Assembly (NCBI RefSeq): GCF_001514065.1
Contig: NZ_KQ948430.1
Span: 1 to 64,000 of the forward strand
Direction: 5' to 3'
DNA length: 64,000 bases
Source: Streptomyces antibioticus
GTDB lineage: Bacteria; Actinomycetota; Actinomycetes; Streptomycetales; Streptomycetaceae
Numbering within the stretch: position 1 is the first letter of the stretch; every line of letters starts with the position of its first letter. The notes below the pieces were generated by a model, which did no database searches, was not told the origin of the DNA, and saw nothing but the letters and a program-made list of their open reading frames with translations. This document shows, piece after piece, positions 20,151 to 29,628 of this stretch. Position numbers and translations under genes: made by a program.

Positions 20151-20546
20151 TCACAGCGCCCTGAGGCCGTTGATCACGTCCCGCAGGATGCTCTCGTCCG
20201 GCAGCTCCGCGGGCGGCACGGGCCGGTTCACGTGGACGAACTCCCCGTCCACGAGGTCACCGATGAGAACCCGCACCACGCCGATGGGCAGGTCGAGTTC
20301 GGAGGACAGCTCGGCGACCGACTGCGGGGTCTCGCGGCACAGGTCGACGATGTCCACGTGCTCCGGGGACAGCGAGTGGTCGCGTTCCGGGTCGTCCGCC
20401 TGGGGCTCCGTGACGACCACCGCGATGAGGTCCAGGCGGTGCTGGGCCGCACTGGTGGTGCGGCCGCGTGTCATGGCGTACGGACGGACGACCGGTCCGG
20501 CCTCGTCGTCGAACCAGTGACTTCTTCCCTGACCGTCAGTGCTCAT
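20151..20546 (-). CDS. cvnC: Conservon DUF742 protein (CvnC-type)
   Basis: DUF742 protein of 131 residues, third gene of actinobacterial conservons. The pattern is typical: an N-terminal VRPYAMTRGRT block, then a winged-helix-like region with CRETPQSVAELSSELDLPIGVVRVLIGDL and the FVHV end. It is thought to bridge the roadblock protein and the GTPase, possibly with DNA-binding capacity through its helix-turn-helix. The ATG is 9 bases after the cvnB stop, so the two are cotranscribed. The gene after it in the operon is the oxoprolinase rather than the expected GTPase. Confidence 0.93.
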   Translation of the reverse strand: MSTDGQGRSHWFDDEAGPVVRPYAMTRGRTTSAAQHRLDLIAVVVTEPQADDPERDHSLSPEHVDIVDLCRETPQSVAELSSELDLPIGVVRVLIGDLVDGEFVHVNRPVPPAELPDESILRDVINGLRAL

Positions 20547-20555
20547 GTCATCCCA

Positions 20556-20993
20556 CTACCCGCCCTGAGGCAGATCGGTGCGTGGAGCGGACGCGAGATG
20601 TGCACCGACTCGCTTGACCAGGAGCGTCATCTCGTAGGCGACCAGGCCGACGTCGGAGTCCGCGTCGGAGAGGACGGCGAGGCAGCTGCCGTCGCCGGCG
20701 GCGGTCACGAACAGGAAGGCGTCGTCGAGTTCGACGACCGTCTGCCGGACGCTGCCCGCCTCGAAGTGCCGGCCCACGCCCTTGGCGAGACTGTGGAACC
20801 CGGAGGCGACGGCGGCCAGGTGCTCGCTGTCCTCCCGGGTCAGGTCCTTGGAGACCCCCGTGGGCAGTCCGTCGCCGGAGAGCACGACGGCCTTGCGGAT
20901 GCTGGCGACGCGGTCCACCAGTTCGTCCAGGAGCCAGTTGAGCTCGCCGGACCTGGTCGTCGCGGTGTGGCCGGTCGTCTTCGGTGCGGTCAT
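20556..20993 (-). CDS. cvnB: Roadblock/LC7 domain protein (CvnB-type)
   Basis: Roadblock/LC7 protein of 145 residues, likely a GTPase-activating partner of the conservon GTPase. It shows the family pattern LNWLLDELVDRVASIRKAVVLSGDGLP near the N-terminus, LAAVASGFHSLAKGVG in the middle and the hydrophobic strand segments LFVTAAGDGSCLAVL and VGLVAYEMTLLVKRVG. Its ATG overlaps the TGA of cvnA by four bases (ATGA), which indicates translational coupling with the sensor kinase, the standard conservon arrangement. Confidence 0.94.
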   Translation of the reverse strand: MTAPKTTGHTATTRSGELNWLLDELVDRVASIRKAVVLSGDGLPTGVSKDLTREDSEHLAAVASGFHSLAKGVGRHFEAGSVRQTVVELDDAFLFVTAAGDGSCLAVLSDADSDVGLVAYEMTLLVKRVGAHLASAPRTDLPQGG

Positions 20994-23875
20994 CGACCGT
21001 CCCCCTTAGTTCCTCGTGGTGCTGTGCCGCTGTGGGCGTCCTCGCCCGCGGCGTTCTCGTCACGGCCGCGCTGCCAGCCACGCTGGAGCGAAGCCATGCG
21101 GCTGCGTACTTGGTCGGCGTCCCGCTCCTCGAACCCGGCTTCCTGGTCGGTGGGGCGCTCGGGGCTCTGCTTGAGCTGCGGTGCCAGGTTGGCCTGCCGG
21201 ACACGCCGGGGCAGCGGGGCCGTGCCGGAGGCGTCCTGCCGTGGCTCGGGACCGCCGGCGCGCCCGGCCCCGGGGGCGTTGCCGCCGGCGAGCGGTGTTT
21301 CGAAGTCTGCGCCGGGGTGGGTCTCGGTGCTGCCGGTGAGGCGCGTGGCGTCGCCCGAACCGCCGCTGGACGCGATTTCGGCGCGCCGAGTGCGCCGGGG
21401 CAGGGCGGAGGCTCCGGGTTCCGGCGTCTCCTGCTCGTCGAGGCGGTCGGCGACGCCGGCGGTGCGGCGCTGCGGGCCCGTGGCGCGCCTGCGGGCGGGG
21501 AGCGGGGGCGGTGTGGCGGAGAGCGACCGGTTCGCGCCGCGTACGGGCTCCTCGTCCGGGTCCGGGCGCCGCGCGGGCTGCTCGGTCACCGGTCGGCCGT
21601 GCGAGCTGACCAGCTTGGGCGTGCGCCGCTGGGGCAGGGGCACCGGGGCGTTCAGGTCGTCGTCGGCGTGCCGCTCGAAGAGGTCGGGGGTCTCGCGGGA
21701 TTCACCGCCGGTGCTGTCCTCGGTGCGGACGAGGCCGCGCCGGGGGCGGAACAGGCCACCGCGTTCGCTGTCCTCGTCGTCGAGGGCGCCCGGGAAGTCG
21801 TCGATGGCGTCCAGGTCGACGGGGGCCTCCAACTCGACGGGGCCGTCCAGGAGAGCCGCCGAGAGACCCGGCAACTGCACGGGCACATGGGCGAGTTCGG
21901 CCCGGCGGGCCTCCTCCAGCTCGGCCTCCTTGGAGGGCTGGGGGCGGTCGAGGCGGAAGCCGATGCCGTTGGTGTCCGGGACGTCGTCCGTCAGCAGGGT
22001 GTTGGGGATGAAGACGACGGCCGTCGTGCCGCCGTACGGCGAAGGCTGGAGGGAGACCCGGACGTTCTGCCGCTGGGCGAGCCGGCTGACCACGAAGAGG
22101 CCGAGCCGGTCGGTGTCGGACAGTTCGAACTCCGGTGTCTCGGCGAGCCGGAGGTTGGCGTCCAGCAGGGCGTCGGCCGCCATGCCGAGACCGCGGTCGT
22201 GGATCTCCAGGGTGAAGCCGTTGGCGACCCGCTCGCCCAGGACCTGGACGGCGGTGTGCGGCGGGGAGAACACCGTGGCGTTCTCCAGGAGTTCGGCGAC
22301 GAGATGGGTGAGGTCGGCGACGGCCGGGCCGGTGACCGCGACCCTGGGCAGACGGCGGACCTCGATGCGCTCGTAGTCCTCGACCTCGGCGACGGCAGCC
22401 CGGACGACGTCCATGAGCTGGACGGGCTTGCGCCACTGCCGGGAGGGGGCGGCGCCGGAGAGGATCACCAGGCCCTCGGCGTGCCGTCGCATACGGGTGG
22501 TCAGGTGGTCGAGGCGGAACAGGTCGGCGAGCTCGTCGGTGTCCTCGGTCCGGCGCTCCATGGTGTCGAGCAGGGTGAGCTGCTTATGCAGCAGCACCTG
22601 GCTGCGGCGGGCGAGGTTGACGAAGACCTCGGCGATCCCGGCGCGCAGTTCGGCCTGTTTGACGGCGGCCTCGACGGCCGCGCGCTGCAAGGTGTTGAGG
22701 GCCTGGCCGACCTCGCCGATCTCGTTCTTGTCGTACTCCAGACGCGGGACCTCGGTCTCCACGTCGACCTGTTCACCGGCGGAGAGCCGGCGCATGACGC
22801 TGGGCAGTCGCACGCCGGACGCCTCGTGGGCCTCCAGGCGCAACTGGCGCAGGTCGCGGATGAGGCCACGGCCGACGCGTACCGAGAGGAAGATCGAGAA
22901 GAGCAGGGCGAGCAGGCCGAACGCGCCGGCGACGGCGGCCTTGACGATGACGCCCACCGCGACCGGCTCCACGCGGTCCTGGTAGCGGTCGACCGCCTGG
23001 TCGTCGAGGGTGGCGAGCCCGTCGAGCACGCCGGCCGCTGCGGCGTCCCAGCTCTTGGCGGTGAGGGCGCCGGGCGGGCCGGGTTCGGAGCCGATGACGG
23101 TCCGCTCGGCGGAGCGCAGGGACGCGGTGGAGGCGTTCTTCCAGAACCCGTCGTAGCGCTGGCGTTCGGTCGAGGGCAGCACCGGCAGGCTGATGTCGTA
23201 CAGCATGTCGCGCTGCGCGATGAGGTCGGAGACGTCCCGGATCTCCTCACGGGTGAGTCTGCCGACCACCAGTGCGGATCCGAGCAGGGCGTCCTCGCGG
23301 GAGAGCAGTTCGCGGGCGCGGGCGACGTTGACCAAGGCGCGGGCCTGCTTGTCCATCTCCACGTTGTTGTCCACCCCGTCGAGGGAGGCCAGGAGGGCGT
23401 AGCAGGGGTCCACGAGCCGGTTGTAGCGGCCGAGGGCCTGGGCCCGGGTCACCGTGCCCTCCTCGACGCTGCGGCGCAGGGAGCCGACGCTGTCGAACGC
23501 GTCCAGGACGGTGGTCAGGAGCTCGTCGTCATCCGCGTCCAGTCCGTCGCGGACATCGGGGTCCTGCGCGTTCTTGCGGAACTTGGCGATGGCTTCGTCG
23601 GAGGCGGTGCGGGCGGTGCGCAGCGCGGAGAGCGCGTCCGACGCGCGCGGGTCGGCGAGATAGACGAGGGTCTGGCGCCGCTCCTGCTGGAGGATCCGGA
23701 CGGTGTCCTCGGTGGGGTACCCGATGTGCTCCACGGCCCTCGAGACCTGGAACAGCTGAGTGACCGCGCGTCCCGTGAGTACCGTGGCGAAGCCCCAGAC
23801 CGCGGCCAGGGACACCAGCGGCACGAGAAGCAGCGCCACGATCTTCCGGCGGATCGACTTCCCGCGAAAGCGCAT
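20990..23875 (-). CDS. cvnA: Conservon sensor histidine kinase with nitrate-sensor-like domain (CvnA-type)
   Basis: Membrane sensor-kinase-like protein of 961 residues. A transmembrane helix (about residues 15-35) is followed by an extracytoplasmic NIT-type helical domain, a second helix (about 320-345), a HAMP-like stretch and a HATPase domain with ELLENATVFSPP (N box) and DRGLGM (G box). The C-terminal ~300 residues are disordered, rich in Pro, Arg, Glu and Asp, typical of CvnA. The classical phospho-accepting H box is not obvious. The ATG at 23875 has GGGGGAGG before it. It heads the operon cvnA-cvnB-cvnC-oxoprolinase-cvnD. The signal sensed is unknown. Confidence 0.92.
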   Translation of the reverse strand: MRFRGKSIRRKIVALLLVPLVSLAAVWGFATVLTGRAVTQLFQVSRAVEHIGYPTEDTVRILQQERRQTLVYLADPRASDALSALRTARTASDEAIAKFRKNAQDPDVRDGLDADDDELLTTVLDAFDSVGSLRRSVEEGTVTRAQALGRYNRLVDPCYALLASLDGVDNNVEMDKQARALVNVARARELLSREDALLGSALVVGRLTREEIRDVSDLIAQRDMLYDISLPVLPSTERQRYDGFWKNASTASLRSAERTVIGSEPGPPGALTAKSWDAAAAGVLDGLATLDDQAVDRYQDRVEPVAVGVIVKAAVAGAFGLLALLFSIFLSVRVGRGLIRDLRQLRLEAHEASGVRLPSVMRRLSAGEQVDVETEVPRLEYDKNEIGEVGQALNTLQRAAVEAAVKQAELRAGIAEVFVNLARRSQVLLHKQLTLLDTMERRTEDTDELADLFRLDHLTTRMRRHAEGLVILSGAAPSRQWRKPVQLMDVVRAAVAEVEDYERIEVRRLPRVAVTGPAVADLTHLVAELLENATVFSPPHTAVQVLGERVANGFTLEIHDRGLGMAADALLDANLRLAETPEFELSDTDRLGLFVVSRLAQRQNVRVSLQPSPYGGTTAVVFIPNTLLTDDVPDTNGIGFRLDRPQPSKEAELEEARRAELAHVPVQLPGLSAALLDGPVELEAPVDLDAIDDFPGALDDEDSERGGLFRPRRGLVRTEDSTGGESRETPDLFERHADDDLNAPVPLPQRRTPKLVSSHGRPVTEQPARRPDPDEEPVRGANRSLSATPPPLPARRRATGPQRRTAGVADRLDEQETPEPGASALPRRTRRAEIASSGGSGDATRLTGSTETHPGADFETPLAGGNAPGAGRAGGPEPRQDASGTAPLPRRVRQANLAPQLKQSPERPTDQEAGFEERDADQVRSRMASLQRGWQRGRDENAAGEDAHSGTAPRGTKGDGR

Positions 23876-24293
23876 GGCCTCCCCCAGCTGGTCCCCCGCC
23901 GGCCGGGGGTACACATGTGCGTCAATAAACGCCGCGAGCCTACTACCGACGCACAGTTAACTCGAAGACCCTTCCGGAGGGCGAACTTCCGCACTGGTGG
24001 CGAGAGATGGGGAGTTGTCCGGGCATTGCGGGAGATTGCCTCCCGCATTTGAGGGGCTGCGGCCCGCGCGGATCCGGCCGACAGAGGTGGGCAGTTGGCC
24101 AGAATTTTTCGTTTCCTGGGAATCTTCGGGGCGGTTTGTTCGTCGTTCTCTTCAGGAAATGGGGGCGGAATCGGCCACACGAGCCGCATCCCGCAACCGG
24201 GCGGCGTAAAACAGCGCAAGCCGGGCAGCCACTGGGGAGCCGTGTGTTCGAGCACGGGTAAGCGGTCTGCTGGCGGTGGGGAGTGACACCTTG
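23876..24293. promoter_or_regulatory. Divergent promoter region of the conservon
   Basis: This 418-base intergenic stretch separates cvnA from a rightward small membrane-protein gene and is noticeably AT-richer than its surroundings. It contains a hairpin TGCGGGAG-ATTGC-CTCCCGCA (24027-24047). No ORF with Streptomyces-like codon use is evident. Promoters for both directions must lie here but I cannot pin their boxes. Confidence 0.55.
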
Positions 24294-24848
24294 ATGGGCA
24301 CGGCGGAGCGGCAAGAGACGTCCACGGCGGGCGATGCGGCGCACCTGAGGGCGCGGCGCGACCCCGAGGCACCGGATCGCGACATTCCGGCGGACGCCGG
24401 CGCGGCCGGGCCCGGTGCACAGGCCGCAGTGCGGGAACCGGCTCAGGAACAGCCGTACTACCGCCAGTTGTGGGTCGAGGAGCCGGCTCGCCGGCGCCGG
24501 ATGCCCGATCCGGTGCGTAGGGCGGCGGTGCGGGCGGTACTGATCATCGCGGTGACGCTGGTCCAGGCGATAGTGGCGTTCCTGTGCACGCTGGCCGGAT
24601 CATGGCTGGCGTTCCCGATGGTCCTCAGCAGCGTGGCGAGCACCGTGGTGGCGACCTGGGGCGCCCTCGACGTGTGGGTGACCCGGCAGGTCTGGAACCA
24701 GCGCAACGGCGTGGTGTCGGCGCCGAGCAGCACCGCGCGCGCCCTGCGGCGCGAGCGGCGCAAGGCGCGGCGACAGGCCAGGGCGGCCGAGCGGGCGCAG
24801 GGGCGGATACGCCGGCGCGGCGGGGCGGGCCAGCTGTCCCACCCCTGA
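24294..24848 (+). CDS. Small membrane protein, unknown function
   Basis: Predicted inner-membrane protein of 184 residues. The N-terminal ~75 residues are hydrophilic and Ala/Pro-rich; two hydrophobic segments follow (AVLIIAVTLVQAIVAFLCTLAG, about residues 82-103, and WLAFPMVLSSVASTVVATWGAL, about 105-126), and the C-terminus is strongly basic (many Arg), so it probably faces the cytoplasm. Starts at TTG 24291 or GTG 24276 are also possible after GGGGAG. It is convergent with the SMC operon and divergent from the conservon. No family recognised. Confidence 0.65.
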   Translation: MGTAERQETSTAGDAAHLRARRDPEAPDRDIPADAGAAGPGAQAAVREPAQEQPYYRQLWVEEPARRRRMPDPVRRAAVRAVLIIAVTLVQAIVAFLCTLAGSWLAFPMVLSSVASTVVATWGALDVWVTRQVWNQRNGVVSAPSSTARALRRERRKARRQARAAERAQGRIRRRGGAGQLSHP

Positions 24849-24935
24849 ACCCGGCCGAGGCCTCGCCGAACCCCGGCCGAGACCCTCTGCCCCGGTCGAA
24901 GACAGGCCCCCGTCAAGGCGCCGCCTGACGCGCCG

Positions 24936-27900
24936 TTACGACGCGCTCGGTGCCGGTCGCTTGAACATCCGCGTGGCCGTGATCTCGCTGTGCACCGCTT
25001 CCTCGGACTGCGGCTGCTGCGGCAGCCCCGGACGAAGGTGCTCCTCCACGCTGATGTACTTCAGCCCGGCCCTGAGGTCGGCGTCGTTGCGCAGCCGGAT
25101 GACCAGCGGGAACTCAGCAAGGGCCGTCGTGTCGAACAGGCCTGTGGTGTAAAGGAGTTGGACACCGAGGGCGTCCGAGACGGCGCGCTGGAGCTCCAGC
25201 AGATACGTGGCGTTGGCGCGACCGATGGGGTTGTCGAGGAACAGCGTGCCCGCGTGCCGGTGCTTGTCGCGGCCGCGGTCGTTGGAGCGCAGAGCGGCCA
25301 TCGTGCAGTACAGGGCGATGGCCGCCGTGAGCAGCTGACCGCCCGAGAACACGTCGCCCATCTGCCCGACCGGCACCCGCTCGGCGCGCAGCACCGCGTC
25401 CGGCTTGAGGATCTCCACCGCGACACCCTTGGGCTGAAGGGCCGCGCCGACGCCCCTCAGCAGCAGGGACATGCCGTCGCGCCGCAGGTCGGAATTCTTC
25501 TTCACGGCCGCGCGGGTCGCCTCGTCGATGACCTCGCCCAGCCGCTCGGTGAGGGTCGCCTGGTCGGGCTCCTCGAAGCGGATGCGCAGGAACTCCTGCC
25601 CGGACCACTCGCCGAGCCCTTCGGGCAGCCGGGACAGCCGCTGGGCGGACCTCAGGGTCGCCAGCGCAGACTCCACGAGCCCGCGCAGCCGGTCCACGAT
25701 CGAGTCCCGGTTCCGCTCCAGCTGCGCCAACTCGTCGGTGAGGACACGGAGTCGGGGGGCGAAGGCGTCGGCCCACTTCTGCGCGTGCTCCGGCAGCGCG
25801 GAGGCGGGCAGTTCGCGGATCTGCTGGCGGGCGGGGGTGCGGACCTGCTCGTAGCGGGTGGAGTTGGCGTGCCGGACCAGGACGTCGCTCGCCTCGCGCA
25901 CGGCGGCCTCGGCGGCGGACAGGTCGGCCGCGCAGCCGCGCAGCGACCGGCGGGCCTCGGCGGCGGACTGCCGGGCCTCCTCGGGGCTGCCCGGGTAAAC
26001 CTCGGTGTCGTCCTGCTCGTCCTCCGAGGCGTGTTCGCGCAGCAGGTCGCGGAGCATCGCGGCGATCTCGTCGAAACCGCCGGCCGCGTCCTCGGCGGCC
26101 CGGTGGGAGTCCAGGAGCTCGGCGTGCGCCTCCCGGGCCTGCGTCAACGCCTCGGTGCGGGAGGCCAGTTCGGCGGTCGCCGTGCGCAGCAGCGCCTGCG
26201 CGTGGTCGGCGTCGCGCGGCTGGAGGTCCTCCGCCAGTTCGGTGTGCGCCTCACCCTCCTCGGGCGCGTGCCGCTCGGCCTCGCCGCGCAGCCGGCCGAG
26301 CTGCTCGCTCGCGCTGGACATCCGCGTCTCGAGAAGCTGCACCAGCTCCTCGGCGCGGGCCGCGGCGGCCTGCCGGGACGGCCCGTCGGAGCCGTCGGGC
26401 GACTGGAGCAGCGCCTCGGCGCGGGTGCGGACCTTGTTGCTCAGCCGGTCCAGCTCGGCCAGGGAGGCACTTTCGTCGCTCTCCGCGCGCGCCTGCTCGG
26501 CGCGCAGGTCGGCGCCGACCCCGACCTTCTCGTACAGCTGGGAAGCGGCCCGGTAGGCCTCGCGGAGCGCCGGCAGGGACACCTTCGGCGCGTCCGCGTC
26601 GCCGGCCGGTACGTCGTCGGGGGCGCCGGCGATCTCGGCGCGCTCGGCGCGCAGCGCACGGGCGGTGCGGCGGGCGTCGTCGGCGGCACGCTGAGCGGCA
26701 CGCCGGTCCTCGTCGGCGGCGCGCGCCCGCTCCAGGCAGGTCTGGGCGCGGGCCTCCGACTCGGTGGCCTCGTCGGCCAGTTCACGGAGCTTGACCTGCC
26801 AGCCGACGCGCTCCCGCAACCGGAAGGCGAGCCCCGCGAGGGCGTCGGCGGCCCGTCGCGCCTTCTGCGCGGCCTCCTGCCGCTCCTCGCGCACCAGCGT
26901 GGCCTCGGCGGCGGCCTCGTCGGCCTCGGCCCGGACAGTCCGCGCCTCGGCCAGCTCGGCCTCGGACTCCTCGGCGAACGCGCGTGCCTCGCGCGCGGCC
27001 TGGGCCAGCTCGACGAGCCGACCGGCCGGGCAGCCGGTGCGCCAGGAGGCTAGCCGCGCCGCCAGCTCCCGGTCCTTGCCGAGCCGTGCCGCGAGGGAGC
27101 GGATCTCCTCGTCGCGCTCGGTGGCCCGGGCGCGCAGCGCCTGCCGCTCCTCGTCGGCGGCGTGCTCGTCGTGCATGGCGGGGTTCGGCGGGACGAGGAA
27201 CACGCCCTCGCTCCCCGAGCCGGACGCGGGCGTCGGCGCGAGGAGGGCGGCCGCGGTGCCGACGGCGACGGCGGAGCGCGGCAGCAGCGCCGCCTCGCTC
27301 AGCGCATCGCGGGCCCGCGCGTGCGTGTCCGGGTCGGTGATGATCACGCCGTCGACCAGTTCGGGCCGGGCGGCCAGCACGCGCGCGTGGTCGGTGGGGT
27401 CGACGGCCTGGGCGAGATAGCGCCAGCCGGGCAACGCCGGGATGCCGTGCTCACCGAGGTACTCCACGGTCGCCAGCACGTCCGGACCGGGCGGCAGCAG
27501 CCCGCCGTCACCGAGCGCGCCGAGGATGCGGGAGTCGTCGGCGGCCGCGGTGCGCAGCTCGAAGAGCTGGCGTTCGGCGGAGGAGACGGCGTCGTCGAGC
27601 AGCTCGCGCAGTTCGTCGGCGAAGCGGTCGAGGTCTTCGGGCGCCAGGGTGCCCTCGGTGTCACCGGGCTCCGCCGAGCCGCCCTGCGGGGAGCCGTCGG
27701 AACCCGCCCTCGGCACCGGCACTCCCCCGCGCCCCGCGCCGGACGCGCCCGTCAGGCCCAGCAGCTCCACCAGCCGCGGCTCGGCCGCCAGTGCCTCGGC
27801 GAGCCGCCGCTCGGCGTCGTAGGACCGCTCCGCCGCGGCGGCGGCGTCCGCCGCTCGGGCCGCCGTCAGCTCGGCGCGCGACTCCGCGGCACCCGCCTCG

Positions 27901-29591
27901 CGCGCGTGCTCGGTGGCCCGGCGGGCCGTCTCCCGGGCGGTGTCCCAGGCGGCGACCGCGGTCTTCTCGGCGTCGCTGGCGGCGAGCGCCGCGCGCGCGG
28001 GGTCGGCGTCGGGCGCGCTGTCGTCGAGCCAGCCGGCCCGGACGGCCTCGGCGGTCTCCTGCTCGACCTCGCTGAGACGCTGGCGCAGATGCCCGACCTC
28101 GCTGCGGGCGCGCTGGGCCTCGGTGGCGGCGGCGGTGGAGTCCCGATGCGCGGACTCGCCGACCTCCTGAAGGGCGGCGGAGCGCTCCTCCTCCTCGTTG
28201 GCGAGGGTCTCGGCGCTCTCCGCAGCCGCGTGCAGGGCCCGTACGAGGTCCACGGCGGCCTTGGCGCGGGCGGCCAGCGCGGGGGCCGCGTCCCGCTCGG
28301 CCTCCTGGATCGCGGCGGACACGCGCGCGACGCGGTCGGCGGCGGCGCGGTGGCGCAGTACGGCCTCGGCGGCCTGCCAGGCCGAGTGCAGGGTCCGGGC
28401 GTCGGCGAGCTCGCGCTTCTGCGCGGCGGCGGACTTCTCGGCCCCGGCGAGCGCCAAGGAGGCGTGCCGGTAGGCGAGTTCGGCGGCGATCAGCGCGCTG
28501 CGCTCGCGCGCTCCCTCGGCATGGGTGACGGCGTACGCCGCCGCGGTGACCCGCTGGGCGAGGTCGGCGGCCCGCACCCGCTCCTGGGCGCCGCGCGCGG
28601 AGAGCCGCCGGGCCAGCGTCCGGGTACGGCGCTCGGCTCCGGCGTGGATGTCACGCGCGCGGGCCCGGGCCTCGGCCGCCTCGACGATCCGCCCGAGCAG
28701 GTCGACCGACCCGGCCGTGAAGTCCCGTTCCGCCATCAGTTCGGCGCGTCGGCCCAGCTTGTTGCCGAAGCCGCTGACCAGGTCGGCGAGCCCGTCGGTG
28801 TCCCGGGTGTCGGTCACGGCCCGCAGCAGCAGGTCGGTGAAGTCGGAGTCCTTCTTGACCGCGAAGAGTCCTGCGGCCTCACCCTCGTCGGCGTTCATCT
28901 CCCGCTGGTAGCGGAAGAGTTCGGGGTCGAGACCGAGGTCGCCGAGGTGCTCGATCCAGCGGTCGTGGATCTCCTCCCAGTGCACCTCCAGGTGCGGATA
29001 CGCCTTGCCCGCCTCGGTGATGGCGTCCCGGAAGCCCTTCATGGTGCGCCGACGGCCCTGCGCGCCGGACGCGCCCTCGACGGGCGGGCGCACGGCCGTG
29101 GACTCGGCGACGGGCAGGTTGTCCAGGGAGAGCCCGGGGCCGGGCCGGAAGGAGTACCAGGCCTCGGCGAACTTCCGCGGGTCGTTGGAGACCTGCCGCC
29201 CCCGCCACTCGCTGACCTTGCCGACGACCACGCACTCACCGGTGAGCGTGTGCTGCCACTCCAGGGCGACATGCCCGCAGTCGTCGGCGAGCAGGAACTT
29301 CCGCAGCACGCCGGAGCTGGCGCCGCCGAGGGTGTTGCGATGGCCCGGCAGCATCACCGAGAAGATCAGCTTGAGCAGTACGGACTTGCCGCCGCCGTTC
29401 TCCAGGAAGAGCACGCCGGCGGGTGCGGGGCGGCGCGGCGGGCCGGCCGGCTCCTCCTCGAAGAACTCCGCCTGGGTGGGCGCGGGGTCGGGCACGACGT
29501 CGCCCACACCCCGCAGGTCAAGCACGGTGTCGGCGTAGCGCGCACCGGCGGGACCGATGGAGTAGAGGCGGACCCGGGACAGCTCGTACAT
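24936..29591 (-). CDS. Large SMC-like coiled-coil ATPase (MukB/JetC-like)
   Basis: Protein of 1551 residues with an SMC/Rad50-type layout. The N-terminal ATPase half has LFLENGGGKSVLL (Walker A, Lys69-Ser70); about 1100 residues of Ala/Arg/Glu heptad coiled coil follow, broken near residues 680-790 by a non-coil domain that could be a hinge; the C-terminal half carries VFSGGQLLTAAIAL (signature, Gln1419) and TLFLDNP (Walker B, Asp1453). It would dimerise and embrace DNA. Asn1454 occupies the position of the usual catalytic glutamate. It is the last gene of a three-gene operon with kleisin-like and kite-like candidates upstream, the order of MukBEF or Wadjet JetABC. No nuclease gene follows. 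Confidence 0.85.
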   Translation of the reverse strand: MYELSRVRLYSIGPAGARYADTVLDLRGVGDVVPDPAPTQAEFFEEEPAGPPRRPAPAGVLFLENGGGKSVLLKLIFSVMLPGHRNTLGGASSGVLRKFLLADDCGHVALEWQHTLTGECVVVGKVSEWRGRQVSNDPRKFAEAWYSFRPGPGLSLDNLPVAESTAVRPPVEGASGAQGRRRTMKGFRDAITEAGKAYPHLEVHWEEIHDRWIEHLGDLGLDPELFRYQREMNADEGEAAGLFAVKKDSDFTDLLLRAVTDTRDTDGLADLVSGFGNKLGRRAELMAERDFTAGSVDLLGRIVEAAEARARARDIHAGAERRTRTLARRLSARGAQERVRAADLAQRVTAAAYAVTHAEGARERSALIAAELAYRHASLALAGAEKSAAAQKRELADARTLHSAWQAAEAVLRHRAAADRVARVSAAIQEAERDAAPALAARAKAAVDLVRALHAAAESAETLANEEEERSAALQEVGESAHRDSTAAATEAQRARSEVGHLRQRLSEVEQETAEAVRAGWLDDSAPDADPARAALAASDAEKTAVAAWDTARETARRATEHAREAGAAESRAELTAARAADAAAAAERSYDAERRLAEALAAEPRLVELLGLTGASGAGRGGVPVPRAGSDGSPQGGSAEPGDTEGTLAPEDLDRFADELRELLDDAVSSAERQLFELRTAAADDSRILGALGDGGLLPPGPDVLATVEYLGEHGIPALPGWRYLAQAVDPTDHARVLAARPELVDGVIITDPDTHARARDALSEAALLPRSAVAVGTAAALLAPTPASGSGSEGVFLVPPNPAMHDEHAADEERQALRARATERDEEIRSLAARLGKDRELAARLASWRTGCPAGRLVELAQAAREARAFAEESEAELAEARTVRAEADEAAAEATLVREERQEAAQKARRAADALAGLAFRLRERVGWQVKLRELADEATESEARAQTCLERARAADEDRRAAQRAADDARRTARALRAERAEIAGAPDDVPAGDADAPKVSLPALREAYRAASQLYEKVGVGADLRAEQARAESDESASLAELDRLSNKVRTRAEALLQSPDGSDGPSRQAAAARAEELVQLLETRMSSASEQLGRLRGEAERHAPEEGEAHTELAEDLQPRDADHAQALLRTATAELASRTEALTQAREAHAELLDSHRAAEDAAGGFDEIAAMLRDLLREHASEDEQDDTEVYPGSPEEARQSAAEARRSLRGCAADLSAAEAAVREASDVLVRHANSTRYEQVRTPARQQIRELPASALPEHAQKWADAFAPRLRVLTDELAQLERNRDSIVDRLRGLVESALATLRSAQRLSRLPEGLGEWSGQEFLRIRFEEPDQATLTERLGEVIDEATRAAVKKNSDLRRDGMSLLLRGVGAALQPKGVAVEILKPDAVLRAERVPVGQMGDVFSGGQLLTAAIALYCTMAALRSNDRGRDKHRHAGTLFLDNPIGRANATYLLELQRAVSDALGVQLLYTTGLFDTTALAEFPLVIRLRNDADLRAGLKYISVEEHLRPGLPQQPQSEEAVHSEITATRMFKRPAPSAS

Positions 29592-29628
29592 GGCGGACTC
29601 TCGTAAGTCTTCGGCAGGTGGGGGGAGT

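Noticed and set aside
16017-24052. Long plus-strand open frames opposite the conservon and oxoprolinase
   Set aside because: They are low-complexity Gly/Val/Arg translations of the opposite strand of well-supported genes, with no recognisable domain.
24118-24144. Possible SigR-like promoter GGGAAT-N18-GTC before the 24294 membrane protein
   Set aside because: The -10 element differs from GTT and no stress-gene context supports it; the match could be chance.
23997-24286. Short plus-strand frames in the cvnA upstream region
   Set aside because: Codon third positions are not GC-biased and several overlapping frames compete; probably non-coding control region.
27162-29606. Large plus-strand frame opposite the SMC-like gene
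   Set aside because: Gly/Arg-rich shadow of the coiled-coil coding strand; no domain and no ribosome site.
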